A stretch of DNA of 64,000 nucleotides from Streptomyces sp. NBC_00237. Lineage in GTDB: Bacteria > Actinomycetota > Actinomycetes > Streptomycetales > Streptomycetaceae. Where the stretch lies: NCBI RefSeq assembly GCF_026342435.1, contig NZ_JAPEMT010000003.1, positions 992,001 to 1,056,000 of the forward strand, read 5' to 3'. Below the pieces are notes generated by a model. The model was given only the letters and a program-made list of their open reading frames with translations, was not told where the DNA came from and made no database searches. Both the position numbers and the translations under genes were made by a program. Shown here in pieces: positions 43,404 to 52,146 of the stretch (positions are counted from its first letter, which is position 1; every line of letters begins with the position of its first letter).

Positions 43404-43946
43404 CTAGCCGATATTGATGTTGAAGGTGGACGTGCTGCCGTCCGCAGCGGCCAAGGTGACCAGCCCGAACGTGATGACCGCGACGGAGTCACCCCCAGGA
43501 CCCTGGTAGAAGCCGGTTGCCCTGGTAATCCGGACTCCCAGAGCCGCCAGGGTTGCCGCGGTCCGCTCGTCGGCGTCGATCTTCGGTTGTGCCAGAGCGT
43601 GATGCCCATGCTCTTTTGCCCAGTCCCGCACGGTTCGGGCGTCGCGGCTCATTTCCGGGCGGACGCTCTCGTTCGCCCAGGCCCACAGCCACGAGCCCGA
43701 CGAGGGGCTGAAGCTGGCCAGGATCTGCGCGGGCGCCGTCGCGGTCCTTTCGGGGAAGCTCCACGTGATCAGGCCCGTCCTCTGATCCAGGCCCCAGCGG
43801 TCCGCCGAACCCAGCCCCCAGGACACGTGCGCCCTCGCCAGCTGATCGATCGCGTCTTCGCCCTGCAGCAGCAGCGTGCTCAGGTCAGCCGGCGCACCGC
43901 CCTGAGCAGTATCCTTCGACTTGCTGGCCCGCTTGAACAGTCCCAT
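43404..43946 (-). CDS. DUF6882-like hypothetical protein
   Basis: A 180-residue soluble protein. It begins MGLFKRASKSKD (ATG 43946) and then has a helix before the central WGLDQRTGLITWSFPERT, SFSPSSGSWLWAWANESV and RTVRDWAKEHGHHALAQPK, the Trp-rich pattern of DUF6882 proteins. The C-terminal ATGFYQGPGGDSVAVITFGL finishes the domain. Function unknown. The frame continues 19 codons upstream to 44003, but that stretch is not family-like. It stands alone, and both flanks are non-coding. Confidence 0.7.
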   Translation of the reverse strand: MGLFKRASKSKDTAQGGAPADLSTLLLQGEDAIDQLARAHVSWGLGSADRWGLDQRTGLITWSFPERTATAPAQILASFSPSSGSWLWAWANESVRPEMSRDARTVRDWAKEHGHHALAQPKIDADERTAATLAALGVRITRATGFYQGPGGDSVAVITFGLVTLAAADGSTSTFNINIG

Positions 43947-44391
43947 GCCGCGAAGTCTGCCACCAGAGGCGGCTGACCACCCGACGCCCCCGATGCAGCC
44001 CACATCGGCCCTTCATACCCCGCGGGACGGCCACCTTCGGCTACCAGACCACTCACGTGCCTTCTCGCGCTCCTGCTCGTTGAACGCCCGGGTGCAACAT
44101 CACCTGCCGACCCGCTTCCCTTCCACAGCAGGTCAGCCGGTCATGAGCCAGGAGCCCGCGATCGTTGGCCGTTCCCGGCGGGGCACACACCACGATCGCG
44201 GCTCCTGGCCGCCCACCCGACTGCTGGCCGTGTACCCGGTGCAACAGACGGGACCAGGCGCCAGCAGCCCCGGCGCGCGGCCGCCATCGGGGTCTCGCAC
44301 GGGACAAGGGGATGCCTCGTGTGGGGCAGGGGATCACCAGAACGAGGGCCACAGCCCGCACTGCACACGGTGCTGTCTCGTTGAAAGGGAC
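43947..44391. other. Region without a supported gene
   Basis: About 445 bp upstream of the small gene at 44392 and of the DUF6882 gene. Frames here are Pro/Arg-rich with no family pattern. Promoters for the two divergent genes would be expected, but none is clear. Confidence 0.4.
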
Positions 44392-44619
44392 ATGCAGCAA
44401 TACCACCCGCTTCTCCCTCCCCGCGCACCGGTCTGGGAATCCGTGCCTCCCCCGGCCCCCGCCCCAGATCCCGGCACACCCATCTACGACGCCCTCCTGC
44501 GTCTCTGGCACCAGCGGGGCCACCAGCTTCCCGGGCCCCGCAACGAGGAGGACCGGCTGCCTCAACCGGGGGCCCGCTTCCCCGGCACCGGCACACGCGG
44601 GACCAGCTGGTGGGACTGA
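44392..44619 (+). CDS. Small hypothetical protein
   Basis: A 75-residue protein from ATG 44392 with AAAGGGA 3-9 nt upstream. It is rich in Pro, with a central helix PIYDALLRLWHQRGHQLPG, and ends TRGTSWWD. It contains no membrane segment. I have seen similar short Streptomyces proteins but know no function. It is followed after 91 bp by another small gene in the same direction. Confidence 0.5.
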   Translation: MQQYHPLLPPRAPVWESVPPPAPAPDPGTPIYDALLRLWHQRGHQLPGPRNEEDRLPQPGARFPGTGTRGTSWWD

Positions 44620-44710
44620 CGTCACACGCCGGTCACAGGAGCTGCGAGAGGATGCCCGGCGTGCAGCAGGACGGTGCGGGTAGCCAGAGCCTCAGACTGG
44701 GCAGCCTGAC

Positions 44711-44890
44711 ATGGTGAAAGGTTTCCCCAGCGTTGCGCAGGATCAGATCACGGCGATCGTGCGGGCGGTCGAGGCAGACGACCTCGCCCGCCTGGACGAA
44801 CTGATCGACGCCTTCACCCAGCACGCCGCGCTGCCCGACCTGTTCGCCCTGCGGACCGCCCTCCGCGACGCCCTGAACCGCCGCCCATAA
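44711..44890 (+). CDS. Small helical hypothetical protein
   Basis: A 59-residue protein, ATG 44711 to TAA 44888-44890. It reads as two amphipathic helices, DQITAIVRAVEADDLARLDE and LPDLFALRTALRDALNRR, with good Streptomyces codon bias. The spacing from the preceding small gene suggests co-transcription. No ribosome site is obvious. Function unknown; it could be a small adaptor or regulatory peptide. Confidence 0.5.
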   Translation: MVKGFPSVAQDQITAIVRAVEADDLARLDELIDAFTQHAALPDLFALRTALRDALNRRP

Positions 44891-44982
44891 ACCCCGGGCA
44901 CGGCGGCACGCCGCGCACCCGATGCCAGACACGCAGGCGGCAGTCCCGCCGAGTCTCTTCCTCCCGTGCGCATGGGAACTCC

Positions 44983-45192
44983 TCACGCGGCCACGGTCAA
45001 GGCGAGGGCGACGACGATCAGAGCACAGGCCGCACCGACCATCAGGTGACGAAGCGCTCCCTGCGCACTGCGTGAAGAAGCGTCAGCCCTCTCGGCGCAC
45101 CCGCACCAGACACCCCGCACGGGGCCCGGCGAGCGGAGCCAGTAGACGGTCGGCAGCCCGGCTCGCGGTGGAGGAAGCGAAGCATTGCTCAT
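44983..45192 (-). CDS. Small putative membrane protein
   Basis: A 69-residue frame with one C-terminal hydrophobic helix (LMVGAACALIVVALALTVAA), preceded by a Cys pair (WCGCAERADAS). This is a tail-anchored topology if real. No convincing ribosome site precedes ATG 45192 and I know no family, so it is kept as tentative. Confidence 0.35.
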   Translation of the reverse strand: MSNASLPPPRAGLPTVYWLRSPGPVRGVWCGCAERADASSRSAQGALRHLMVGAACALIVVALALTVAA

Positions 45193-45389
45193 ATCTCACA
45201 AACGAGCGGCACCCACCACCAGGCAGGGGCATTCCTCCTACTTCACACCCTCCACACCCGGGCTGCGGAACACCGGCACTTCCCTCCCCCGACCCCTGCC
45301 GTCTGGGACGGCTACCCGGTCGGGCCCGGGTCTGTAAAACGTTCGGGTCTTCCAAGACTTTCGTAGGCGTTGGTCGCTGGGGCTGCCGG

Positions 45390-46387
45390 TCAGTTGAGCA
45401 GGATCAGTTGGCGCAGGAGACGGTGGCCCGCACGGCCGTACATCTGCCGCTTAACCAATTTGATCTTGCAGTTGGCGCCTTCCGTCCGGCCGTTGTGGTG
45501 GGGCAGGGTGATCGCGGCGTCGACGGCGGCGTGGTCGCGTTCCAGGCCGTTCGCGAAGGAGTGGAGGAAGGGCAGGTCGGCGGCCCGGGTCCGGGTCAGC
45601 CAGGCGGTCAGCTGCTCGGCGTTTTCCTCGTGGGGGCGAGCAGGTCGGCGAAGGTGCGGATCTGGGCTGCCAGCGTGTTCATCTCGGCGCAGGCGCTGGC
45701 GAGTTGGTCGCGCAGCGTGCTCTGCCGGTCGTCGAGGCGGTCGGGGTTGCGGGTGAGTAGGCCGGTGACCTTGCGGGGGGAGAGGGCGGCGTGGTCGGCC
45801 TCGACGCGGCCCTGGTTGATGTAGCGGACCAGGAGGTTGGCGCTGCCGGTGTAGCCCTGCTCCCGGATCTCGGCGAGGAGGTGGGTAACGGGGGCGGCCG
45901 GGTCGTCCGTGCGGCGTGTGCGCAGGCAGTCGCGATAGGGGTCGACGAGGCAGGCGCGGTAGACGGGGGCGCGGACCATGCGGTCCGGCTCGTCGCAGCG
46001 CACGTAGCGCTTGATGGTGTTGAGCGAGACGCCCAGGCGTCGGGCGCAGGGGAGCAAGCCGACGCCCCGGTCGAGGAGGTTGTGGACCTGCCGCCAGCGT
46101 TCCCGGGTGGTGGCGGCGCGCTTGCCCTCGGCCAGTGGCGGGCCGAACTTTCCCCAGCACGAGGCGTGCGCGCCAATCTCTTTCAGGGCGGTCTCAACCA
46201 GGCCGTGCCAGAGGTGCCAGCGGTCGCTGACCTGGACGATCGTCGGGTCGGCGTCGGTGGTGGCCTGGGCGAAGCCGCCGGAGCCGTCCCGGCGCAGCAC
46301 CCGGATGCCGGGATGCGCGGAGGCGGCGGGGTGCGCGGCTGTCGTCCAGGTCGTCGGGGTATACCTGGCGCCGTGAGCACCGAACAC
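45390..46387 (-). pseudogene. ISL3-family transposase, truncated and frameshifted
   Basis: Two minus-strand frames. The first (46387-45608) holds GIRVLRRDGSGGFAQATTDA, QVSDRWHLWHGLVETALKEI (second catalytic Asp region of ISL3 DDE enzymes), RARRLGVSLNTIKRYVRCDE-like HTH text and the linker. After a frameshift near 45640 the second (to 45390) holds FANGLERDHAAVDAAITLPH, then NGRTEGANCKIKLVKRQMYG with the catalytic Glu. The zinc-finger N-terminus and first Asp are missing. It was once an ISL3 (IS1167-like) transposase and is now inactive. Terminal repeats were not found. Confidence 0.82.
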
Positions 46388-46608
46388 TGTGATCCGTGCT
46401 TCGCAGCAAGGCCGCAGACGAGTTCCTCAGCGGGAAATGCGCCTGCGCGGGCGGGTTGCACCCGAACGACCCGAAGGTGGGGTTTGAGCTTTTCCCCCTG
46501 GTCTGTTGTGTGCTGCTTCTGGGACGGTCGTTTCACCACCTACGCGGAGCCAGAGGCGGTGATTGATCTGGGTCTGGCTCTGCGGATATCACCGGAAACG
46601 GAGTTGTC

Positions 46609-46938
46609 GTGACGGAGCAGAGCACGAACAACGTCAGTGTCACGCTGGAGCCGGCAGTACAGGTACGGGGTAAGGACGTCACGGTGACCCTGACCGGGAA
46701 GTTCCCCGAGCAGATCACCTGCGGTCACATCAACCTTGTTGTGAAGTGCGGCTTCACCACCGTCGCACAGAGGACGGCCTCATTGACCCGCTGCGGGGAG
46801 GGTGAGTCCTACGTCGCCACGACCAGCTTCCCGACCCAGAGAAACGCATCAGCAGGAAAGCACACCGGGTATCTGTCACTGTGCGATAGCAAAGGCCGAG
46901 AGATTACCTCCGAGAGGTTCTCGTTCTACCTCGCCTGA
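46609..46938 (+). CDS. Hypothetical small beta-sandwich protein
   Basis: A 109-residue protein starting at GTG 46609, with GGAAACGGAG just upstream. The sequence alternates strands (NVSVTLEPAVQVRGKDVTVT, NLVVKCGFTTVAQRTASL, ITSERFSFYLA) with three Cys and no signal peptide. It resembles an immunoglobulin-like or C2-like fold, with no catalytic motif. Family unknown. It is flanked by transposase remnants on both sides. Confidence 0.6.
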   Translation: MTEQSTNNVSVTLEPAVQVRGKDVTVTLTGKFPEQITCGHINLVVKCGFTTVAQRTASLTRCGEGESYVATTSFPTQRNASAGKHTGYLSLCDSKGREITSERFSFYLA

Positions 46939-47342
46939 CCTCCCTCCGCTCCGCCGCGCCTCCCGGCGGTGCGCCGGGCCCCTGGAGGACATCGGCGAAC
47001 TGGCCAGCGGCGGCAGAACTGTGGCCGGTCAACGCAGCCAGATCGCGGCACAGTGCCGCCGTTTCGGACGTGGTTCTGCACGAGCCTGGGGCGCCGTTCC
47101 CGCCGCAGCCGCTCCAGCTCAGCCCGCTCGGTATCGCGCAGCCTGCCGCCCGGGGCGGCGGGCGCGGGCCGGTCGGAGGACGCCGAGTCGTTGCGCCGCC
47201 ACCGCGACACCCAGCTGTGCAGCGTCCCGGCATGTACGCCGAGTTCCTCGGCGACCTCCGGGATCGGCCTGCCCGTCTCGATCACAATGCGTACAGCCCC
47301 CTCACGAAACTCAGGCGCGTACGTCTGTTGCTTGGAACCCAT
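46926..47342 (-). pseudogene. IS3-family OrfA (HTH transposase subunit) remnant
   Basis: From ATG 47342 the first 75 or so residues match IS3 OrfA: SKQQTYAPEFREGAVRIVIE, VAEELGVHAGTLHSWVSRWR (helix-turn-helix) and ERAELERLRRE (leucine-zipper start). The coiled-coil then decays near 47100 and the rest is out of frame. No OrfB follows. It is one of several dead IS pieces here. Confidence 0.75.
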
Positions 47343-47632
47343 GAGCCTCAACTTCCCCAGCGATCACGGATTCCACGCTACGAGGGGAGGGACACCCTCG
47401 CCTTCGCTCAGACCGCAGAGTGTCCGGACGGGACGAGAGTGCTTCAGGAACCGTGAAACTGCGTTACCTGAGGGCGGTCCACTCGTAGGAGGAAGAACCA
47501 CCAGGGCCGCAGGGCCAAGCATTCAGCGGGACTCAGGGGGATTCAAGTGATGCCGCACGTACAGGCTGTTGCATCGGTCCTCCGGCCGAGGGTGCCCCGG
47601 CCTGGTGTGATGCGGCCGCCGGTCGCAGCGGT

Positions 47633-48511
47633 TCAGCTTGCTGAGGATGACGGAGGACTCGGTGGCGTTGCGGTCGGTTCCTTCGGTGAATTTGAGGGTG
47701 ACGGTGTCGGTGTCGGTGTCGGGAGGATGAGAGAGGACGCGGTGCCGGTGCGGGTGGTTCCGTCGGTGAGGGTGAGGGTGACGGTGTCGATGCGGCTGCT
47801 GTCCCTGCCCCCGACTGCGCTGGGCCACCAGGCAGTCCAGCGGCCGTCCTCGACGGTCACCTCGAAGGTGCGGCCCAGGGCCGTCATGGTGACTGCCTTG
47901 ACGTGAGAACCGGCGAAGCCGGCGGCGTAGCTGAAGACGTCCGGGGCGTCGCCGTGGGAGCCGGAGGTGTCGTAGGAGATCGCTTCGGGCGCGATGGTCT
48001 GTGCCGTGCTGACCGATGCCGAGAAGCCGCCGTTCTTTGAGGCGACGTAGCACAGTGTGGTGGTGTCACCGCGGCTGACGATCATGGAGGTGACTTTCCC
48101 GCGGAGGTCCGCGTTGGTGACCTTGATGGGGCCGCTGTCACCCGGCATCGTGTTCAGGCACCACTTCAAGGTGGCGGCGCCCGGGCCCGTCGAGGTGTCC
48201 ACGTGGGTCGGGCTGGTGGTCCAGCTGGCGAGCGTTGAGGAACCGAACGGCCCGCTGGTCGTCCGGTCGTAAAGCGTGACGCCGCCCATGGCCGCGGCTG
48301 CGGCGAGGGCGCCGGCGAGCGTGAAGGCCAGTCGCCGTCGCAGCCGCGGTCGGGACGGTTGTCCGGCGGGGGTGGAGAGGTCGATCCGGCGCATCAGGAG
48401 CTCCCGGTGGAGGGCGTGACGTCCTGGCGGGAGGTCGCGGCCGGCCGGCCCAGGCAGGTGCCCGAGCGGTTCGGCGCGCCTGACCGGTTGTGGCCGCTGG
48501 TCGGCGTTCAC
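47633..48511 (-). CDS. Membrane-anchored partner of the adjacent ECF sigma factor (putative anti-sigma type)
   Basis: A 292-residue protein whose GTG start (48511) overlaps the sigma stop by 2 bp and has AAGGAGG 8 nt upstream. A cytoplasmic N-terminus of about 60 residues precedes one membrane helix (FTLAGALAAAAAMGGVTLY), and an extracytoplasmic domain follows (WTTSPTHVDTSTGPGAATLK ... GRTFEVTVEDGRWTAWWP). The tail is Pro/Thr/Ser-rich. The gene order and topology are those of sigma-linked anti-sigma or sensor proteins. No zinc-binding HxxxCxxC motif is seen, so anti-sigma activity is inferred from position only. Confidence 0.7.
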   Translation of the reverse strand: MNADQRPQPVRRAEPLGHLPGPAGRDLPPGRHALHRELLMRRIDLSTPAGQPSRPRLRRRLAFTLAGALAAAAAMGGVTLYDRTTSGPFGSSTLASWTTSPTHVDTSTGPGAATLKWCLNTMPGDSGPIKVTNADLRGKVTSMIVSRGDTTTLCYVASKNGGFSASVSTAQTIAPEAISYDTSGSHGDAPDVFSYAAGFAGSHVKAVTMTALGRTFEVTVEDGRWTAWWPSAVGGRDSSRIDTVTLTLTDGTTRTGTASSLILPTPTPTPSPSNSPKEPTATPPSPPSSSAS

Positions 48512-49167
48512 AGGTGTGCCTCCTTGGGGGACAGACCCGCGGTCGCGGGCCCACTGTTCATCTGGTCTGCCGTGGGGGCGGGTTCCGTTTTTTTGTGCGG
48601 GCTCTCGGAGGTGGCTGCCTCGGTGAGGCGGTGCAGCTTGGCACGGGCGCGGGAGAGCCGGGAGCGGACGGTGCCTACCGGCACGCCGAGTGCCTCGGCG
48701 GCCTCCTGGTAGTCCAGGCCCGCCCACACGCACAGGGCCAGCACCTCACGGTCCGGTCTGCGCAACCGTGCCAACGCTTCCTGCAGGGAGGCGATCCGCT
48801 CCGCGTCGTCGATCCGACCGGCCGTCTCCTCGGCGAAATCGGGGATGCCTTCGGGCACTGGCGGCAGCTGGGCCAGCACCTGCCGGTGCCGCCAGGCGGC
48901 CCGGCGCTGGTTCCTGACCAGGTTGGTCGCGATGCCCAGCAGCCACGGCCGCAGCGACCCGCCCTCCTCGCCGACCCGGCCGTGCTGGCGCCAGGCTTCC
49001 AGGAACGTCAACGACATCACGTCCTCCGCCGTTGACCAGTCCCCGGTGAGCCGGTACGCGTGGTTGTACACCGCGCGCGCGTACGCGTCGAAGAGCCGCC
49101 CGAACGCGTCCCGGTCACCGGCCCGCACCCGCGTCCGCGTCTCTGGGTCCAAGTAGTCCATGCCCAT
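48508..49167 (-). CDS. ECF RNA polymerase sigma factor
   Basis: A 219-residue sigma-70-family ECF factor. Region 2 is FGRLFDAYARAVYNHAYRL and TGDWSTAEDVMSLTFLEAW (core binding, -10 recognition). Region 4 is LRRPDREVLALCVWAGLDY and QEAAEALGVPVGTVRSRLSR (HTH, -35 recognition). A short C-terminal extension (SPHKKTEPAPTADQ) is unconserved. I chose the ATG at 49167 (MGMDYL), with AGAGAG upstream; a codon at 49161 is equally possible. It is translationally coupled to the downstream membrane gene, so the two form an envelope- or stress-responsive switch with unknown targets. Confidence 0.94.
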   Translation of the reverse strand: MGMDYLDPETRTRVRAGDRDAFGRLFDAYARAVYNHAYRLTGDWSTAEDVMSLTFLEAWRQHGRVGEEGGSLRPWLLGIATNLVRNQRRAAWRHRQVLAQLPPVPEGIPDFAEETAGRIDDAERIASLQEALARLRRPDREVLALCVWAGLDYQEAAEALGVPVGTVRSRLSRARAKLHRLTEAATSESPHKKTEPAPTADQMNSGPATAGLSPKEAHL

Positions 49168-49523
49168 CTCTCTGGTACGACGCCCCTGGCAGTTCCCGTG
49201 ACGCGCGTCACATAGGCGGGATGCAGTGCCCAGCCGACCCCTAACATCCGCGCTGCAGCCAGGGGGCACGACGAAACGCCGAGGACCCGACCGGCCGTAC
49301 GCGATCCTGCGCACCTGTCAGCACCATCTGGGCGCACGAACGCGGCAGGCAGGGTGAGGGTTTGAGGTGTGGTTCGAACTCCGTAGTGACGTAAAGCCGT
49401 ATGAGTCAGGTAGCCGTAGCCGGTACTCCAGGATGCTTGGTTCCTCCCGCCCGTGTTGGCTCCGCGGCGAGGCCGCCCTCCAGCGGCGGACAACGGGCGT
49501 CAGACACCGGGTGCCCCGGGGTG
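49168..49523. other. Intergenic region upstream of the sigma operon
   Basis: About 355 bp with no supported gene, between the ECF sigma gene and the cold-shock gene. It should hold the sigma-operon promoter. ECF factors often autoregulate, but I see no clear AAC-type -35 element. Confidence 0.4.
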
Positions 49524-49727
49524 TCAGGGGCGGACCTGGCGGGCTTCCCAGCGGTGGGCGGCGAGTTCGAGGGTGAAGGAGACGGTCTGTCCCTCGGAGA
49601 GGACCTGGCGATCCGTCTCGATGTCCGCCCCATGGACGAAGATCTGGTCTCGTTGGCCGAAGGGGACGATGAAGCCGTACCCCTTCGAGCGGTTGAAATA
49701 GGCGACGAGTCCCTCGCATCTTGCCAT
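49524..49727 (-). CDS. Cold-shock domain protein (CspA family)
   Basis: A 67-residue single CSD protein that binds single-stranded nucleic acid and acts as an RNA chaperone. RNP1 is SKGYGFIVPFG and RNP2 is QIFVHGADIE; the N-terminus CEGLVAYFNRSK is slightly atypical (Leu-Val-Ala-Tyr instead of GTVKWFN). ATG 49727 has GGGAAGA 6-12 nt upstream. The long open frame upstream is not coding. It is monocistronic. Confidence 0.93.
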   Translation of the reverse strand: MARCEGLVAYFNRSKGYGFIVPFGQRDQIFVHGADIETDRQVLSEGQTVSFTLELAAHRWEARQVRP

Positions 49728-50164
49728 GGAGATCTTCCCTTTCCGGGGCTGCTCAGTGGTCTTACATAGCCACCGTGAGTGCCGCATACCGGATGGGTGG
49801 GGCGCGGTGCGTTCCGGCCACAGGGCGGGAAGATCCGCGCAGCAACAGGACGTAAGACCTATTTCGTTGCTTGTGCGCATAACCCCGGAATGCAATGTCA
49901 TGCGCTCCTTGCGTGCCGGCTGGGAGCGCTGAGGGCGCAGTGTTACGGCGCGCATGGGGCGCACACGTGCCGTGTGGCCGTCCGGCGCGTACGCCACCAG
50001 CCCCCGGATTCGCAGTGCGTGTCGTTGGCGGACCCAATCGGATCGGGCCTGGCGGCGAGCACGGAACAAGCAGGTCCGCGCCCGCACCGCTGGTCCGAGC
50101 ATCCCTGGAATGTCCGTCCGGTCAAGCGCGTGTTCATCCCAGAGGCAAAGCCGCCACGGCCTTA
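49728..50164. other. Upstream region of the cold-shock gene
   Basis: About 435 bp with no supported gene. Cold-shock genes often have long structured leaders, so part of this may be an untranslated leader, but I cannot point to a specific motif. The IS630 element begins at its right edge. Confidence 0.35.
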
Positions 50165-51272
50165 TTGAACCGAAACGGTTTGGTTGCCTGGCCCGTTGAG
50201 GGTGTGTGATCGAGCTTGGGGGTGCGCGGGGTCTGGGGCCCGCCGCGCAGGAGGTGGTGCGGCTGTGGGTGTGGCCGCGCTGGAGTCGGGGCAGGTACAG
50301 ACGTACCGGCAGGCGGCGGAGGTGTTCGGGGTGTCGGTACGGTCGGTGGGCACCTGGTGGCGCAAGTACCAGGCCGCGGGCAGGGAGGCGCTCGCGGCAC
50401 CGGTCAAGTCCCGCACCGGGCCCGGCGAGCTGATCGGGGCCCAGGACCGGGCGGTGCTCTTCCAGGCGATGGCCGACTACACGCCCGAACAGCTGCTGAT
50501 CGGCGGCCCGTTGTGGACCCGGGCCCTGGTCGCCGAGCTGATCCGGATGGTCACCGGGTCCACCATGACCGAACAGGGCGTGGGCACATGGCTGCGCCGG
50601 CACGGCTTCACACCCCAGCGCCCGGCCCGCCGCTCCTGCCGCCAGCAGCAGGAGAAGGTGAGCGCCTGGCTCGACGAGGAATACCCCCCCGTCGCCGCAC
50701 GCGCGAACGCCGAGCACGCTGTCGTGGCCTGGGCGGACCAGTGCCAACTGCGCTCGGACACCGCCCCGCCGGGACGCTCGTGGGCCCCCGCCGGACAGAC
50801 CCCGACCGTGAAGGTCAACGGGCGCCGGTTCCGGGTGAACATCATGTCCGCGATCGCCTCCCGCGGCTCTCTCTGGTTCACCGTCTTCACGGGGAAGTTC
50901 ACCGCGAAGGTGTTCACCGCCTTCCTCGACCGGCTCGCCCGCCAGGCCGGACGAAAAGTCCACGTCATCGCCGACCGGCACCCCGTCCACCGCAGCAAAG
51001 CCGTCCGCGCCTGGCTCCAGGAGAACGCCGACCGCATCGAGCTGCACCTGATGCCCGGCTACAGCCCCGAGCTCAACCCCGACGAAATCCTCAACGCCGA
51101 CCTCAGACACCACGTCCACGCCGCACGCGCCACCTCAGCCGACCACCTCGCCCGCGAAACCCGCCGCTTCCTCCACCGCCGCCAGCGCCAACCTCACCGC
51201 ATCCAGGGCTACTTCCACGCACGACACGTCCGCTACACCCTCGAATAGGCAACCAAACCATTTCGGTTCAAT
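50165..51272 (+). mobile_element. IS630-family insertion sequence
   Basis: A 1,108-bp element with near-perfect inverted ends of about 25 bp (left TTGAACCGAAACGGTTTGG, right complement differing at one base), flanked by TA on both sides (50163-50164, 51273-51274), the IS630 target duplication. The transposase frame is interrupted once, so the copy may be immobile unless the shift is programmed. Confidence 0.9.
50206..51248 (+). pseudogene. IS630-family transposase with an early frameshift
   Basis: The first 25 or so codons (GTG 50206, LGPAAQEVVRLWV) shift frame near 50270 into the main part: ALESGQVQTYRQAAEVFGVS (HTH), GVGTWLRRHGFTPQRPARRS, AVVAWADQCQL (first DDE Asp), KVHVIADRHPVHRSKAVRAW (second Asp) and HLMPGYSPELNPDEILNADL (Glu). 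All catalytic motifs are intact downstream of the shift, and a G-rich run at the junction could allow ribosomal slippage. A single-base deletion is the simpler reading. Confidence 0.82.
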
Positions 51273-51298
51273 ACCTACGACCGTAGGAAGAAGGGTTC

Positions 51299-51580
51299 TC
51301 ATCCGCCAGAGCCCGGGCCGTGCCGCCCGAGGTCCTCGGTATGTTCCGTCAAAGCGAACAGGCCCGGACTGTCCTCGGTGAGCCAGCCCCGCCGAGCCAG
51401 ACGCTTCAGTTTCGCCCGCACCGACTCCACCTTCGAGGCGCCCTCGCCCCACCCGATCGCCACCGACACAGCTTTCGACCGCATCGGCCTCCCCGCAGCC
51501 CGCAGCACACCCATTTCGCTCCCGTCCCGGTGGTGGGCAGCACGGCGATCCTCGGGAAGCCGTCGCTGTACCGCGCGCAC
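51299..51580 (-). pseudogene. C-terminal fragment of a winged-helix-like protein
   Basis: The last 70 or so residues (VLRAAGRPMRSKAVSVAIG, KVESVRAKLKRLARRGWLTE, DSPGLFALTE) look like a MarR/Rrf2-style winged helix module often found in small Streptomyces proteins next to insertion sequences. The first 20 residues are not family-like and no ribosome site precedes ATG 51580, so the 5' end seems lost. Role unknown. Confidence 0.45.
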
Positions 51581-52146
51581 TGTGACATCCGCGTTCGCCT
51601 GTTGGTTGGCGTGAGGTTGCTCTGCTGGCTGCGTCGGGCTTTCCCGGCGCCTCGCCGTGGTCCTCGACGGCGGGTTTGTGAAGGAAGAGCGACGCGCAGC
51701 CCAACCGGGCGTACATGCCTCTCTGCAAATTGACTTCCCGGCCAGGTTGCTTAGCTATAGCGGTGACTCACTGCGGGGCAGCTGCTCCAGGACGCGCTGA
51801 AGAGCTCTTATAAGGCGTTCGGGTGTCCTTGCAGGCCCACGTCAACGCCTCCGCCCCCTAGGTAGCCCGGACATATGACTGGGTTCTCTGGAGCAAAGAG
51901 TCACGTGCAGCTGGGAAAAGGTCCAGGCCAGAATTTCTGGCGGAATCTGCGCTTCCCCCGACTGAATCTTCACTCTCTTCAGGAGATGTCCCACCATTTC
52001 GCCCCCAACCGGAGGGGCCTATTTCTGCTCGCATGCGTTCGGCTCTTCGGGGTACGGCAAGTCTCCCTGTGTGCGAACTGTGTGACGGTGTGCGCCTCCG
52101 GTGACCAACGGGGTCTCCGGTATCTGACTTTCCGTGGGGGAAGTTG
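51581..52146. other. Region upstream of the RHS gene
   Basis: About 565 bp without a supported gene and less GC-rich than its surroundings, especially 51740-52060. It should hold the promoter of the RHS gene. I saw no confident promoter pair. GTGGGGGAAG at 52134-52143 is the ribosome site of that gene. Confidence 0.45.
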
